Origin: Paraphaeosphaeria minitans
Taxonomy: Eukaryota; Ascomycota; Dothideomycetes; Pleosporales; Didymosphaeriaceae
DNA length: 64,000 nt
Direction of reading: 5' to 3'
Assembly (NCBI GenBank): GCA_015832175.1
Contig: WJXW01000003.1
Location: forward strand, 1,922,001 to 1,986,000
A program made the translations under genes and the position numbers. The notes under the pieces were generated by a model, which was given only the letters and a program-made list of their open reading frames with translations, was not told the DNA's origin and ran no database searches. Each line of letters begins with the position of its first letter. The first letter of the stretch is position 1. This document shows, in pieces, positions 1-12,603 of the stretch.

Positions 1-190
1 AGCCAGCCAGCCGACGACGAAGCAGCAGTAGCATCTGACTACAAACAGCATCGAAGCACTCACCGACCGTACCTACCAGCATTGGCGGGTAGTATCTGAG
101 TTTGCTCGAAGCCTAGGGACTCGTCGGAGCCTAGATGGTGTGTTCTGGGGCTGCTGGGGGGGGGATGCTTTCGAGGGGAGTGGAGGGGAG

Positions 191-228
191 TGGAGGGGAA
201 GGGAAGGGAAGGGAAGGGAAGGGAAGGG
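191..228. repeat. GGGAA-type pentanucleotide repeat
   Basis: Purine-strand simple repeat (ggaag/gggaa units), preceded by a few ggag-rich imperfect copies. It encodes nothing recognisable. Confidence 0.9.
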
Positions 229-644
229 GACTATGGGGCAAATGTGGCTGGTAATAGAATAGGGACAGTGAATAGAATACAGCGTGCTGCGTGCGAGCCC
301 AAAGGTGTCTTCTTCCCAAGAAGCACCCCCAACCCCCAGGGCATCCACCCAAACACCCACCTCTCCAGAAGCCGTGGAGTAGCCCGATAGCATTCGAATA
401 AGGCAACCCATCGGACCAGCCACGAACGAGCCGTCCGTGGAGCCAGCAGGACAATGCGAGATGAGCTGCAGGGATAGGGACTTCACACCCGTCCATCTCC
501 CGCGGAGACCCCGCAAACCCAGACACGGATTTTGACAATCTGGCGTGTTGCAAAAGGCTCAAGTTACTAAACGATGCGATTCACACTTTCCACCGCGCGG
601 GATAACGGCCTCGGATATTGATCGATTTACACCAGGTAGAATAT

Positions 645-667
645 TACACGTACACGTACACGTACAC
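645..667. repeat. (ACGTAC) hexanucleotide repeat
   Basis: About four copies of a self-complementary gtacac/acgtac unit. Confidence 0.85.
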
Positions 668-970
668 CTCCAGGACATGGCTGTCACTGGTTCTCCAAGC
701 TCAAATGTAAAACCAATTCGCCATGCCCCCTTCCGACACCGCCAACGCCAACGTCAACGATGTTGAACCGCGTTACCTACATCCTCGACACCCTCTGTCT
801 CGCTCCGCCCAAGCTCAAACCCAACCGGGATCTAACAATCACCGGCAACAAGCCACCGGCGAGCGGATCTGGGATGATGGGGCTGGCAACTAAAAACGTA
901 CGGTCTATGCCGAGGGGAAGCAACGGAGAGCAAGTGTGTGAGCCGGGAGCTGTCTTAAGCAGAGCTGTCC

Positions 971-1079
971 AAAGCAAAGCAAAGCAAAGCAAAGCAAAGC
1001 AAAGCAAAGCAAAGCAAAGCAAAGCAAAGCAAAGCAAAGCAAAGCAAAGCAAAGCAAAGCAAAGCAAAGCAAAGCAAAG
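971..1079. repeat. (AAAGC)n pentanucleotide microsatellite
   Basis: About 21-22 uninterrupted copies of AAAGC. This is the longest perfect microsatellite in the window. The open frames across it translate as monotonous Ser-Lys-Ala-Lys-Gln or Leu-Leu-Cys-Phe-Ala repeats and are not genes. Confidence 0.97.
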
Positions 1080-4000
1080 TAAACAAGCAAGGCAGAACTT
1101 AGGAGACGAGGCGACAAGAAAGAAGCAATCGGACAACCCTCTGCTTGCATCGAATTTCCATTCTTCCTCTGCACGACGAGGCGCAAGGGCAATTTTCAAA
1201 ACCGAGGTGACATGGTCTGGGTTCGTAGAGGCACGCGGCGAGGAGCTGAATGCGAATGTGAACCGTCGAGCTCGGTATCCTCTTGTGCTTGACCGGCTAC
1301 TGTGCAGATGACGGGCGTGGCCGTGCGCATGGCTTGCATCGTGTGCGTGTCTGGTTATGGGCGGGCGTGGGACGGTGCCGCCCCTCGGGTAGGTTGTGAG
1401 CCTCCCGCGCGACGGACTCGCATCGACCGGTTTGGATACGGCCATGGAGACACTGCAGGTATTCTATGCGAGCCCAAGTAAACGGACGAAGAGGGATGTT
1501 TTGCAGGGTGGCACTGGACTGTCAGCGACGCCTGTAGTGGGAGCATCGGAAGTCTTGCGAGCAGCGGGATTCGCTTGAGCGATTGCTATGACTGGCTGTG
1601 CGAAAGTAGGATAAGACCAGCAGGCTGAGCGTACTGCAGCCTTACTGGAAGCTATGCCAACAGCTATGGAGTGGGCTTCTGGAGCGGGGTGCTTGGCCTG
1701 AAGATGGCGAGGTCTTGAGCAAGTGCATGCTTCAGTCTGATCTGTTTCGCTCATCTGCGAAGAGGAAAACTGCGTTCCTCTGCCAAGTCGTGAGTTCCTA
1801 GGCCCCCACCGGTGTATGAAGACGAAAGACCGGGGTGGTTGGTCATCGGTATACGTATATGTCGCCAGGTGCAATCGTATTGCCTGACCAGGGCCATGTC
1901 GCAGAACGGGTGTTCAATTTTGCGCGCGAACAAGACTTGCCGAATGCCTCGTTGGAAGACTGCAGTAAGCGTATCTTGGTTTCTTTTGCTTTCCTATTGC
2001 GAGTTTCCAACTCACCTCGGTGAATACTGCCCATCTTCCCAATGTCAGAGTCATTCCAGCCGACGCAGCGTCAGCACATGGCATCTTCCGAGGCCTTACG
2101 AGCACCACATGACAGTGCAAGCCCAGATGCAGCCCTATCAAACTTTCCCATTATCCGCTTTCCGCGTTCCTCCTCTCCAAAGGGCTCGCACGCAGGGCAG
2201 GATTCTGATGTAAGACTGGGTACCTAAGGCCAGGCGACCATGGGGCCAGCGTGGTCAAGCGCGCAGCGCGCCCAAAACCGAGCAACGGAGCTAGTCACAC
2301 GCGAAGCCCAAGTTTTCCTCGCGTACGCTGTGTCAGACGGGTTGATGGATGAGAAGGAAGTAGGGCAGGCAGGGTGCTGATAGATTCTGGTACGCGGGTG
2401 TGCTTTTATTTTTACCGCAAGCGGGGCCGCTGTCAGCAGCAAGAAGCCGCTGCGTACCGTACCGGCAGCATCACGAGCACGTTCCTGGACCATCCGCAGC
2501 GACCCAGCCTGTTTCTAGGGCGTGAAAGTATTGCACGGCGTATTGGTAACTTGAGGGCGGCGGAAGCGGACCGAGGGCATTTGTCAATGTCGAGGTCAAG
2601 GCAGAGTGCTGCGTGCCCGACCGCACACGAGCCCGGAAACCATCTAGGTACCTACCGATTGCCTGTTTGAGAACGTACTGCAGAGTGATCATTCGTTAGC
2701 TTCTGAGCGGTGGGCAAACGACGAGGTGCTTTGCAAAGCACGACCGTGGACCGTTCGACGAGCTTCGTGTCACTCGGAGACGATGCAAAAAGCAACGGGC
2801 GTAGAATGGGCATCCCGAAAGCGGCGTGTACACCGTGAGAGGCGAGGTGAAGTCACACCAGATCTGCCCCGAGTGTGGATCGCTTCCGGGACAGCGTCTG
2901 CGGTTGGGGCTTGACAGTGCATTTGAACTAATTGGTGTGCCTGTCGCTTTCGTTGTTTGTCCCTGACGGGCAAGATGAACAACTGGACCGCAGACTTTCG
3001 TTCTGTGCGAGGGAGAAGACGCGTCGCTCGGTCCGATGCTACTAAACAGTCTTGCCCCTCTCCGTCCAGACATGCTTTCCGTACGATTGTCGAAAAGCGG
3101 GTGTCGACGCGATTGGTGAGGGTTTCGCAATAACGGAACACGAGAGGCATTGTACGAAACAGATTGCGGTGAGATTGGCTCTCCATGGTTGGGGAGGTAG
3201 TCATACAACACTCTGATATGAGCTAGCGGCGAACAGTCCGAGGAGTGCATACCCCGAGGCCCTCAAGCGGTGACCAGTATCGAACGTGACGGGCAACTGG
3301 TTTGAGGCGCTCCCTCGTCGGTGCCGGAGGTGATATCTTGATTGGTGATCTAAACAAGGATCTTCCACTGAAGTCGTGTTCCAACCTTTTTAACTAGGGA
3401 ATCTGAACTTTTGCTCTTTTTTCGAGCGGAACTGGCTTCAGCACGACAAGGCGCGCTTTCGTTCGTGTGGGTTCCATCATCGTCTCGCATGAGGCGGTTG
3501 GTGGTGAAGGCAAGCATCAGACCATTTATGTGGAGCTGGATCTTCCGGTCGCTGAATAGCGTCGTCGTCTGTATGCAGATCGATTCTCCAGCGCATGTGC
3601 AATTTCTGGGGCCTTCCCTGCTTCTCCCACAGTGCCGGATTCGCGTGATCCAGGCCAGCTCGGGGCGGGCGTCGATGGCGTCCGGCTAACGAAGCGGTAG
3701 ATTGTTAGCCTGGATGCGGGAAATGAGATGAGCGAGTTGCCAACTAGTGATGCCAACAAAACCCCTTGTTGGCTGGCAATGTTTCGGGAAGGGCATGGAG
3801 ATGTTGTCCATGTTACTAAAGAGGGAGGGCAGCGTCTGAGCGAGAAACTCACCGGCCATGTCGCACAGATGTATTGTTGCGATCCAGGGCACTCAAGAAG
3901 GCTAGCTCCAGCGCTTGCCGCTTGCACTGCACGCTCAGTGGCCTCGAGTACGGCTCACTTCACGGCCATGGTGGAGATCAGCTGCAGCAGGGTAAGGGCA

Positions 4001-4269
4001 AGGGCATGGGCATGGGCGTGGGCATGCGAAGCTCGCACGGCATATTTGCAATGGCAGGTTTTGCAGGACAGAGGCGGTATGTAATCATCAAGTGAATGCC
4101 AGGGTCGAATGGAAGAACAAAGCGAAGAGACGTCTCACGTAAAAGAAAAAGCCTAGAGCACAGTGGGCCGAACTGTGGCAGAAGCGACGAGATGTTGGCA
4201 GGCGGACACTCAACGTGCGTCGGCGCAAGGCGTGGCCGCTGAGCACGCAGCAGGGGTTGGCGAGTGGTG

Positions 4270-4455
4270 GCCGCCAAGAGGGGATGGCGAGTGGGAGTGG
4301 GTACAGATCCGATGGTGAGTGGAAGTGGGTGTTGATTCGACAGATGCGATGGCGAGTGGGAATGGGAGTTGATTCGACAGATGCGATGTCGAGTGGGAGT
4401 GGGTATTGATTCGGCAGATCCGATGGTGAGTGGGAGTGAGTGGGTGTTGATTCGA
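4270..4455. repeat. Minisatellite, unit about 32-36 bp
   Basis: Roughly five degenerate copies built around gatggcgagtgggagtgg plus a variant of gttgattcgacagat. Copies differ by small substitutions and length changes. Confidence 0.8.
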
Positions 4456-4936
4456 CGCGTACCGTATAGGCGCAGAAGATGGTCGTCGCGGGTTGTCAGG
4501 ACATGTGGGGTTCGTGGCCGTCATTTCCTTTGCAGAAGGTTTATTCGAAATGCACAGTTTCTGCCGTGTATCGTCAAACGGGCGATAGACGAGACGAGCA
4601 AATGGGCTGGGCAGCCTGTCAAGATTGTGGAGAGCCCGAGCTGCTGGGAGGTGAGGTGAGGCTTAACGTGGGCGCCATGCCGCGGCGGTGACGGTTTGAT
4701 GGTTTTTTTATTTATTTATCTTGATTTCTGGCGGTCCCACGCTCACGGGACCGGCTTGGTCGGGTAAAGGAGGATCAGGAGTTTGGGAGGATCGCGAACA
4801 ACGCCAGGGGCGGAGGCGGATGCGGAGGGGGAAAGCGGCCCAAAACTCCAATGCGATCCGTGTCAAGATTGAGGCGTGCAGGCGCGGTGCGACAGGGGCA
4901 AGGGCAAGGGCAGGGACAGGGGCGGGTAGACGAATT

Positions 4937-4954
4937 GGGGGGGGGGGGGGGGGG
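4937..4954. repeat. Homopolymer run of 18 G
   Basis: Eighteen consecutive G residues just downstream of a (ggggca)-like stretch. The exact length is prone to sequencing error. Confidence 0.85.
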
Positions 4955-5049
4955 AGCGGTTAGGGTGGGCACCGGGCAGGGCGAAAGCAAGCCCAGCGGA
5001 GGGCGCCGAGGATCACAGTGAAGGATGGTGGCACAGGCAGGTGACAGAA

Positions 5050-5280
5050 GACATGGTGGGTACGGTAGGGAGCAGTAGAGGTAGTGTGCGGTAGGTAGCA
5101 GTAGAGGTAGTGTGCGGTAGGGAGCAGTAGAGGTAGTGTGCGGTAGGGAGCAGTAGAGGTAGTGTGCGGTAGGGAGCAGTAGAGGGACCGAGGGACCGAG
5201 AGTAGGGAGCAGTGGAGGTAGCGTGCAGTAGGTACGGAGCAGCAGAGGTAGTGTGCAGTAGGCACGGAGCAGAGGTAAAT
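5050..5280. repeat. Minisatellite, unit about 26-27 bp
   Basis: At least seven copies of a unit containing gcagtagaggtagtgtgcgg. The first copies are nearly identical; distal copies are diverged and shortened. Confidence 0.9.
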
Positions 5281-5467
5281 CGAGGTACGCAGCAGTGGAG
5301 CGAGTGGGAAAGTACATCTGGTGGGCGCGTGAATGGGATGGCGGCTGTTCTTCACGGCGCGCCCGCATCGTGTGCACTGGGCAGGTCAAGGTGCAGGTGC
5401 GGCAGGCGAGCATCCAGCCCACTCGCTTCAGCGCCCTAGAGGCTGGCAGAGTCTAGCTAGTTGACTT

Positions 5468-5700
5468 AGATAGCATCTAGTATCCATCCAGCATCCAGCA
5501 TCCAGCATCTAGTAGGTTCTATCTAGCATCCAGCATCTACCGTCGCGTCTAGTAGGTATCTATCTACCATGCAGCATCTAGCATCTAGTAAATATCTATC
5601 TACCATCTACCGTCTAGTAGGTATTCATCTACCGCCTAGTAGGTATCCATCTACCGTCTAGTAGGTATCCATCTACCATCCAGCATCTAGCATCTACCTA
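5468..5700. repeat. Degenerate CATCTA/CATCCA repeat
   Basis: Irregular alternation of agcatctag, ctaccgtctagtagg and atccatctacc. It looks like an old minisatellite that has expanded at several unit lengths. Confidence 0.75.
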
Positions 5701-5835
5701 CCACAATAAGCATAAGCATACGCCTACGCCTACGCCTACGCCTAGACTGTCCATGTACCGTCTGAGTGTCAACAGTCAGACTCGCTTGTCATTGAGATGT
5801 GGCCAGGTGCGTGCCACGCCGCTAGGAGCCCTTCC

Positions 5836-5926
5836 CTCTCCCCCTTCCCTTCCCTTCCCTTCCCTTCCCTTCCCTTCCCTTCCCTCCCTGCCCTGCCCTC
5901 CCCTGCCCTGCCCTCCCTCCCCTCCC
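5836..5926. repeat. CCCTT / CCCTGCC pyrimidine repeat
   Basis: Poly-pyrimidine tract with eight or more cccttcc-type units that grade into ccctgcc and ccctcc. It has the same composition as the complement of the 191-228 repeat. Confidence 0.9.
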
Positions 5927-6235
5927 CGATGTGATGCGCTGCGCTGCGCTGCGCTGTGTTGCACGGCCGTCCAACGTCTGCACTCGAGATGAAAGTCTCA
6001 TGCAAACGTCGTGGTGCGATGAGCATCCCAATGTCCCGACAGCACGTCTCTCCCGGCGCCGGAACCCGCGACTCATGCGATGGCTGCCAGGCCATGTTCA
6101 CTGCAGACGCTGTTGCTTGCGATTGCTTGCGACCCACTCCAGACGCTACCAGGCTTCGGCCTTGGCCTTGGCCTTGGCATCCGCACACACCCACGGTTGG
6201 GGTGGGAAGCGCGGGCGACAGCCATCTTTGTCGAC

Positions 6236-6390
6236 ATTTGTCAATCTCTGTCATCTCGGTCATCTCTGTCACCTCGGTCAGCTCGGTCATCTCTGTCACC
6301 TCTGTCATCTCGGTCATCTCTGTCACCTCTGTCATCTCGGTCATCTCTGTCACCTCTGTCATCTCGGTCATCTCTGTCAACACCTGTCTG
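6236..6390. repeat. Minisatellite, unit 27 bp (9-bp subunits)
   Basis: Repeats of tcatctcggtcatctctgtc plus acctctg, themselves built of 9-bp ctcggtcat-like subunits. All three forward frames stay open, giving spurious repeat ORFs on both strands. Confidence 0.93.
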
Positions 6391-6445
6391 TCAACATCCG
6401 TCAACATCCCAATCTCTGCCACCATCCTCACTCTGTGTCCACACC

Positions 6446-6560
6446 CCAATCTTCTGTTAACACCCCAACTTTTGTCAACACCCCAATCTTCTGTCAACAC
6501 CCCAACTTTTGTCAACACCCCAACTTTTGTCAACACCCCAACTTTTGTCAACACCCGTCT
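6446..6560. repeat. Minisatellite, unit 18 bp
   Basis: About six copies of caacaccccaacttttgt, with some units reading aatcttctgt in the second half. It starts only about 55 bp after the 27-bp array. Confidence 0.93.
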
Positions 6561-7502
6561 TCTTAAGATTAAACCCTCCCGTGCTCGTGCTGCCTGCGCC
6601 CGCGCAAAGCCCGAAAATAACTGCACCACGTGGACATGTGCTAATGTGCTGACGCTGTGCTCACGAGCCGACTCCCTCTGGCTCTGGGGTCGACACGTGC
6701 CGCAGACAACACCTGCCTACCTGAACCCTAGGGCCTACCTACACACTGCAATGTCACGCTAAAATAACCCCGGAGCTTGCCCAGCCACCATCGACGAGTA
6801 CCACTGCACCGTGGTAGATACTAGATACCTACAGGCTACTAGGTAGACTAGGTGCTAGATAGCCAGATGGGCCCAGGTGGGAGGTCCTTGTCCTGCACCC
6901 CGTCCATGTCCATGCACCAGCTTCTCTCTGTCGTCCGAAGCCTCTCCCGCCTAAGCGTGCTTTGGCCCGCTCCCTCATGTGCCCCCTCGTGCAGCGTACT
7001 CGCCTACCGTAGTGCGAGCCCGCCGACCTGAACGAGCGACCTTGATGTCAGCTGGAACCTCCCAAAACCCATCCGCCAATAGTACAATTCACCTCGCCGA
7101 ACCTTTTGCCCATCCCTGCCCATCCCTGCCCATTCACCCCCTGCAGATTATGGTCTTTGTATGGCCGCAGCGCTTTGTCTCGTTGGCGTGCACGCGATGC
7201 CTCTTGCTCTGGCCAGACCACGTCCGTGCTGATTCTATTGGCGCCAGTCCCCGGCCCTGCACTGGCTTGGGGGCGGGCTGGCTGACGGGCTGGCTGGCTG
7301 GCTGGCTGTCCGTCCGTCCAGTGGCCCATCCTTGGTACTTGGGAAAAAAACAAAAAAAAAACAAAAGAACAAAAAAAAATTGGCTTCCTCCTTTTGCTGT
7401 GCCGCCACCCTGGGTCAGGAGCTGCCGCATGTCCCACCGCCCATGCCTTCACGCCCCCTCGCCACCCAAATCGACGTCAAAGGAGCCCCGGCGAGCTCAC
7501 CG

Positions 7503-7538
7503 ACACCATCACCTTCACCATCACCACCACCATCATCA

Positions 7539-7570
<32 letters not shown>

Positions 7571-7572
7571 CA
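7503..7572. repeat. (CAT/CAC)n trinucleotide repeat
   Basis: accatcacc-type units grade into about nine perfect atc/cat copies. It would encode poly-His or poly-Ile, but no gene model supports translation. Confidence 0.9.
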
Positions 7573-9204
7573 GATCCCACGCCGCCCTACTTTTGGAACC
7601 TGGCCCAGCCGCTCCTCCACTGTGCTGCTGGTCCAAGCCGTCCCGCACGCCAGCGACTCCGAGTAGAGGGTGAGCGACAGGGTCTGCTGCTGCTTGGTCC
7701 TGTCATCCCGGCACCGCTTTGTTGCTAACCCCCATGCTCCTCCTCCTCCTCCTGCCCTCTGAACCGCACCTGAACGGTGTGCTGCCTTTGGTTCTTCGCT
7801 CGTTTCCTTGCTTCTCCCGTGTCTCGTCTGCCTTTCCCTGTTGCGTGCAGGCGCCCTGGATAGTGCCGTCGACCGCCCCTCTGTAGCCTGCTCTCGCCCT
7901 CATCTCCCGTCCCGATCCAGATTGCCCCAAAAACGCTCGGACGAACCCTATCGCCTGGTTAGGCTCTTGATGCCCTGGTGAAGCCCCCAGCCCGCTACGA
8001 AGCCACGCGAACCACAAACCCTGACGCCTTAGCCCGCCTACATATACAAGACTCCACCCGCTCGCTGCGAAGAAAGCCTTTGGCCCAGCACAGTCCAGCC
8101 TTGTCCGCCATCGCTCCTTACGGCGCCCAGGTCCTGAGCTTGACAAGGAGGGATCGCCACTGCCCGCGCGCCTCACACCCACCGTCTGTCCACCCCAAAG
8201 CCCACCGGACACAGGCTCCACCAGCCTCAACCTGCAACCCCAGATCTCGTCGCGCCTCAAAACTCGTCATCGACGGCACCCGCCGACTTGCTACCTATCC
8301 GCTGCTCCCACTCCTCCACACTCCTCCCCCCTCTTCCCGGAACCGGAACCGAACCCCATTCCCATTGCCGTGGCCATCCTGCACCAAGTGTGAGCCGCCA
8401 GGTCAACCCCAAGCCGCTAGCCCATCTGAGCCCTGTCGTCCTCGGAGAGACGACACGCCCAACACCCCAACACGGCCATAGCAGCAGGTCGAACCTCTTG
8501 ACCCAAAACCAACCTTCTCACAGCCTGTGCGACCGCCTCGGTGCCACTACGTCTGCGCAACCAGGAAATCGGGCCCTACCGAGTGCCGAGTGTGTTGGAG
8601 ACATTGTTCCACCAGTTTCTGCTTTTGCTGCCCTGTACGCCCTCCTCATTCGGCCTGCGACGACCACCACCCACTGTTCGTGCGCAGAGACTGAGACTTC
8701 TAGAAGACTTCCGGAGTGGCGTGCATCCGTCGGTATCACCACTCTCCAGAAGCCTGCGCAGGTACCATACCCGGCACCGTCCACCCATCGCAGCTTTCGA
8801 CTACCCGGAACGACCATTCGCCCTCTGGGACGACCGATGTACTAGCGGGGAACACCATTGTAGAATATCTAGACCGGTTTGCGTCTGTGTGAGCGGGAGA
8901 ACCATCCTCCAACATCGCTGCTCCTCCACTGCCTGCATCTCCGTTGGCACTTTGTCCTCCTCGACCGACGCACTTGCCCTTCACGTCACGCCTCGGGGCT
9001 ACGAGCCGTCGGTTGCCCTCCCTGGATTCTTCTCCCTCCTCACGTGCATCTCATTGGGCCGACGCCCACTTGTCCACTCTGCCTTTTGCAGCGTCACAGC
9101 TGCAGTCCCTACCGACCCCTCCCCCTTCAGAAGCTGGTAGGTCGTCAGGACCTACCCGGGACACAACCGCCAACGTGGCTGCTGCCGTGGCTCACCCGAC
9201 TTCC

Positions 9205-10549
9205 ATGCATCCTGGGCCAGCCCAGATGGGTGTACCTCCAAGCTTTTCGTCTAGGAGGGGACACGCCGCTCATTTGGGTAATTTCGAACTACCACCTCCG
9301 TCGGCGCACAAGTTTTCTTCCTTCAATACTGACAACGCTTCACAATCGTCACAAGCTCCGACGACCATCGCTAGCGTTGGCAACCTGCTTACTCCACCCA
9401 ACAACATCCCGGGTGAGGTGCTGAGTTCTTCTTCAGGAGTCTCGACGAGCAGTGCCCAGCCAGCAACAATGTCTTCTTATAATCAAAGCGGCGGCTACAT
9501 GTACTCGCCAGCTTCTCAGCCGTCAAGCCACTACGGATACGGTGGTGCACCGCAAAATCAATATACCCAAGCCCGAGGAGGTGAGTTCTTTCCCTGCAGA
9601 ACCCATCCCGAGTCAAAAGCATCAATGCTCACGTACTCGCGCAAAGGGCTTAATCCGCCACCGTACGAAATGAATCAACAGCTGCCGCCATTCACGCCAT
9701 CGTCCGTGCCGTCCAATATGCCCCCAATGTCTGCACAACACCAGCCTCACCATATGATGAACTCGCACACTCCCGTGTCGAGCTCAGCACCCCAACAATC
9801 GCCCGCCCATGCCCACGAACCTTTCAGGCCACCACCCACTCCAACCTACGTATACCCTCCCGCCACAACACCACAGCAGGCCACATTTCCTTATTCGACA
9901 GGTCCCTCCCCAACACATCAAAGCCCCATCAGCGGGGGCGGACCCATGCCAAGGATGTCACCAGCCGTGTCGCATGGTGCGATCCCTTCCATACCGTCTA
10001 ATCCGGCTCCGTCACCTCACCCGTACCAACGGTCCTATGGAAACTACGTACCAGCCCCCAGCCCAGTGTATACAAACGTGAACAACCCCAACGGCCAGAT
10101 GGCTTTGGTCGGTGGTGTTCATCCCGGGATGATGCAAGGATTCAACAGCGGACATGCAGCAGCTATGCCGCATTTTCTTGGTCCGCACCAGCACCAGCAA
10201 CCACCTGCGAATGACCGCCCGTTCAAGTGCGATCAGTGTCCGCAGAGCTTCAACCGCAATCACGATTTGAAGCGGCATAAGAGAATACATCTGGCCGTCA
10301 AGCCCTTCCCCTGCACGCACTGTGACAAGAGCTTTTCACGAAAGGATGCTCTCAAGGTACGTTTTGTCTTCGTTCGGCTGTTCGCGCTCGAGTACTGATC
10401 TTTTCCAGCGACACATCCTGGTCAAGGGCTGTGGCAAGGCAGCAAATGGTGGTGGTGGTGGCGGCGACGACGCGAAGCGGGAAAGCCACTCGCCGGATGC
10501 CAAAGCCGAGTCCGTCGATACGAAAACGATAATACACGGTCGCGCATAG
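9205..10549 (+). CDS. flbC: C2H2 zinc-finger transcription factor, FlbC-like
   Basis: Model of three exons: 9205-9580, 9647-10356 and 10409-10549, giving 408 aa. The last intron (gtacgt...tactgatc...ttttccag) is needed to complete finger 2. The first (gtgagt...gcaaag, 66 bp) keeps the frame and could be retained. The N-terminal 300 residues are Pro/Ser/Gln-rich and disordered, as in activators. The C-terminus has two tandem C2H2 fingers, CDQCPQSFNRNHDLKRHKRIH and a second beginning CTHCDKSFSRKDALK. The linker between them (LAVKPFP) and the fingers match what I recall of fungal FlbC, a conidiation regulator; this is recognition, not a search. The start is the first ATG after a long ATG-free leader. 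Coding-like sequence upstream (ending in a SLPTPPPSE motif) leaves a missed 5' exon possible. Confidence 0.72.
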
Positions 10550-12603
10550 CGAGTTGTCTCTCGCCTGCGTCCGGTCTTTCATTTCATTTTCCTCTGTATC
10601 AATTACCTACTTCGATTTTGGGCCGGACGCTACCGCCTGCGCCGTTAAAAGTACAGGGCTCACGGCACCCTTGAAACTGTCGATATCGGATACCACCCAG
10701 GAGACGGAGGTCACGCGCTTGATTGGAGTTTTGGTTCAGGCGCATGTATTTGTCATTCGGTCGTACTTCTGCAGCAGATACCTCTTAGTCGATTCGGAGC
10801 TCCTTGGGATTGTACGTACTCGGTGTTACGTTGTTCGGATATTGTGGTTTCGTCAGAGGAGTGGTTGTCATGCATCTGCGTGTAAGGGAATCACGCGCGA
10901 GGTTCCAGGTTTCGGTTCACTTTTGGGGATTGGCTCACGACAGTCCGAGGCCAGCCAGCGGGAGGATTGGGGTTTTTCGGTGTTACTGGCTTGTTACCAC
11001 TGCTTCCACGTTAACGAATTCGCTGGCGCAATCTGTATGGCATCAGGCCAGGGAACGGTACCTACGGGAGATGAACCCACAAGGGCACGAGGAATCACTG
11101 CGCAATGAATCGACGTTTTGCCACCCGCTCCTGCGTCTGCGATGCAAACTGTGACGGAATCGTACGCTCGAGCGTGCCGAGAGACTACCCGGTTCGCGGT
11201 CGCTCATGCAGGACGATCCTGATGTGTAGGAGGCTGCGTTAAGGTTATTTTGTGGCAGACGGGTTGGTGCAGATCTCGTGACCAGATCCTGATCCGGAGC
11301 CACTTCCTTGGGTTGAGCGGTCCGAGCGCCGGCATTTCAACGTCAACAACCCTCGCACAGAGTTGCTCTCCAGTGTCCACCATCCCACTCCTATCGCAAC
11401 GCCCGCGACACCAGACCCAGCCAGCGGTCAGCATACTGTACATCCTGGGGGCACTCTGCGCCTGTGTATTCTCGACAGTCTCGCACCACGATAGTCTTTC
11501 CTGTCGCTGTACCTAGCCTGATACTGCGGGCTAGGTAGGTATTCCAGAGAAGTATCGACCGAGCATCTCCTCACTCTAGGATAATTACTGGAGACACGCT
11601 CTCTTTGCAAAGATCCTTGTCATGTAATTCGCAAATGTCGAATCCGTGTCTTCTGCATTTCCTCCAATCATTTCGCACAACGCCTCTCTTTGGGCGGGCC
11701 GCAGCTACGCATCGTGAGTGAGAGGACATGAATCTGGGTGAACCCACCATAGCAAGAGCAGGTACATGTTTTGGGAAGAGTTGGCGAGCAAAACATTGCT
11801 GAGCACATATTGGCGTGTTCTTACTCCAAAAGGTCGGCATCGTAAGCATGTTTGTCCCTTGAGCTTCCAGATTCTTAGACATGCGTTGAATGACGAGGTA
11901 GGAGTGTTCTCGTCCCTTTGGACGCAGGTTAATCTCTGGTTTACCTGGCAACGCGTGCCAACCTTCTTGTTCGAGCCACAACAAACATGGCTTCACCCTC
12001 GCCCTTGGCACATTCCTGCGGCTATCGGATGAGACGGTAGAATCCAAAGTCTGGATACATCACAAGCACCTTCTCCCGAGGAATCCAGTAGCAGCACCTG
12101 CCTCCACCCTCGGTACTGCCGCTCTTGCCTACCTTGAGGTCCAGTGCGCGCCTTCCTCAAGCGTTTGCTGCTCAACCGCGATCGCGTAGAGTGCCCGTGC
12201 CCTCGACCCGTCAACACCACCATCCCGCTCTTCGCTTGCTTCTCCCCACAAGCAGTTTTGTATGCATTGACAGCAACTTGTTAACTTTTTTGGTCCTGAC
12301 GGGGTCAGTTGGTAACTCTCGCCGCCCCTCTCTTACCGGCGCTCGTCCACCAACTGGCAAGCAAGCACAGCTTTCATCCCGGGTCATCGCATACACACCA
12401 CAGCTCGGCTATGGAGACGGCTTAATTGGCAGCACGCTCACGACAACTACGGCTAACACGACTTCAATACTTGCTTCTTGGTGCTCTACCCGGGTACATC
12501 TTATTTGTACATTTTGGCCTATCCATCCACCCCCGCATAACCTACCCCGTCCGCCAAAACACAACGTCCATCTTACGCTCGCGGTACTCCCGCGCTTCGC
12601 AAC
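10550..12603. other. Intergenic region
   Basis: No supportable gene. About 2 kb separates the zinc-finger gene and the kinase, both on the plus strand. It probably holds the 3' UTR of the first and a long, C-rich promoter/leader of the second (from about 12060). Short open frames show no motif. Confidence 0.5.

Larger units (their letters stand above)
1..9204. other. Repeat-rich, gene-poor tract
   Basis: I see no supportable gene here. Open frames are all low-complexity translations of tandem repeats or lack family motifs. The tract carries at least ten unrelated simple or tandem repeats, listed separately. The last ~1.2 kb (about 8000-9204) is pyrimidine- and C-rich, has no ATG between about 8840 and 9204, and probably includes the promoter and long 5' leader of the zinc-finger gene that follows. 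Confidence 0.6.

Noticed and set aside
777..1445. Long ORFs over the AAAGC microsatellite
   Set aside because: Monotonous pentapeptide translations with open frames on both strands; no gene signal.
4937..4954. G18 run as a possible G-quadruplex regulator
   Set aside because: No nearby gene to regulate, and homopolymer length is unreliable.
5050..6560. Regularly spaced 26-27-bp repeats that superficially resemble a CRISPR array
   Set aside because: Units are contiguous with no unique spacers, and the genome is eukaryotic.
5769..6629. 286-aa minus-strand ORF with TEMTEVTEM repeats, and matching plus-strand ORFs
   Set aside because: They translate the 27-bp and 18-bp minisatellites; several frames are open at once and there is no non-repeat domain.
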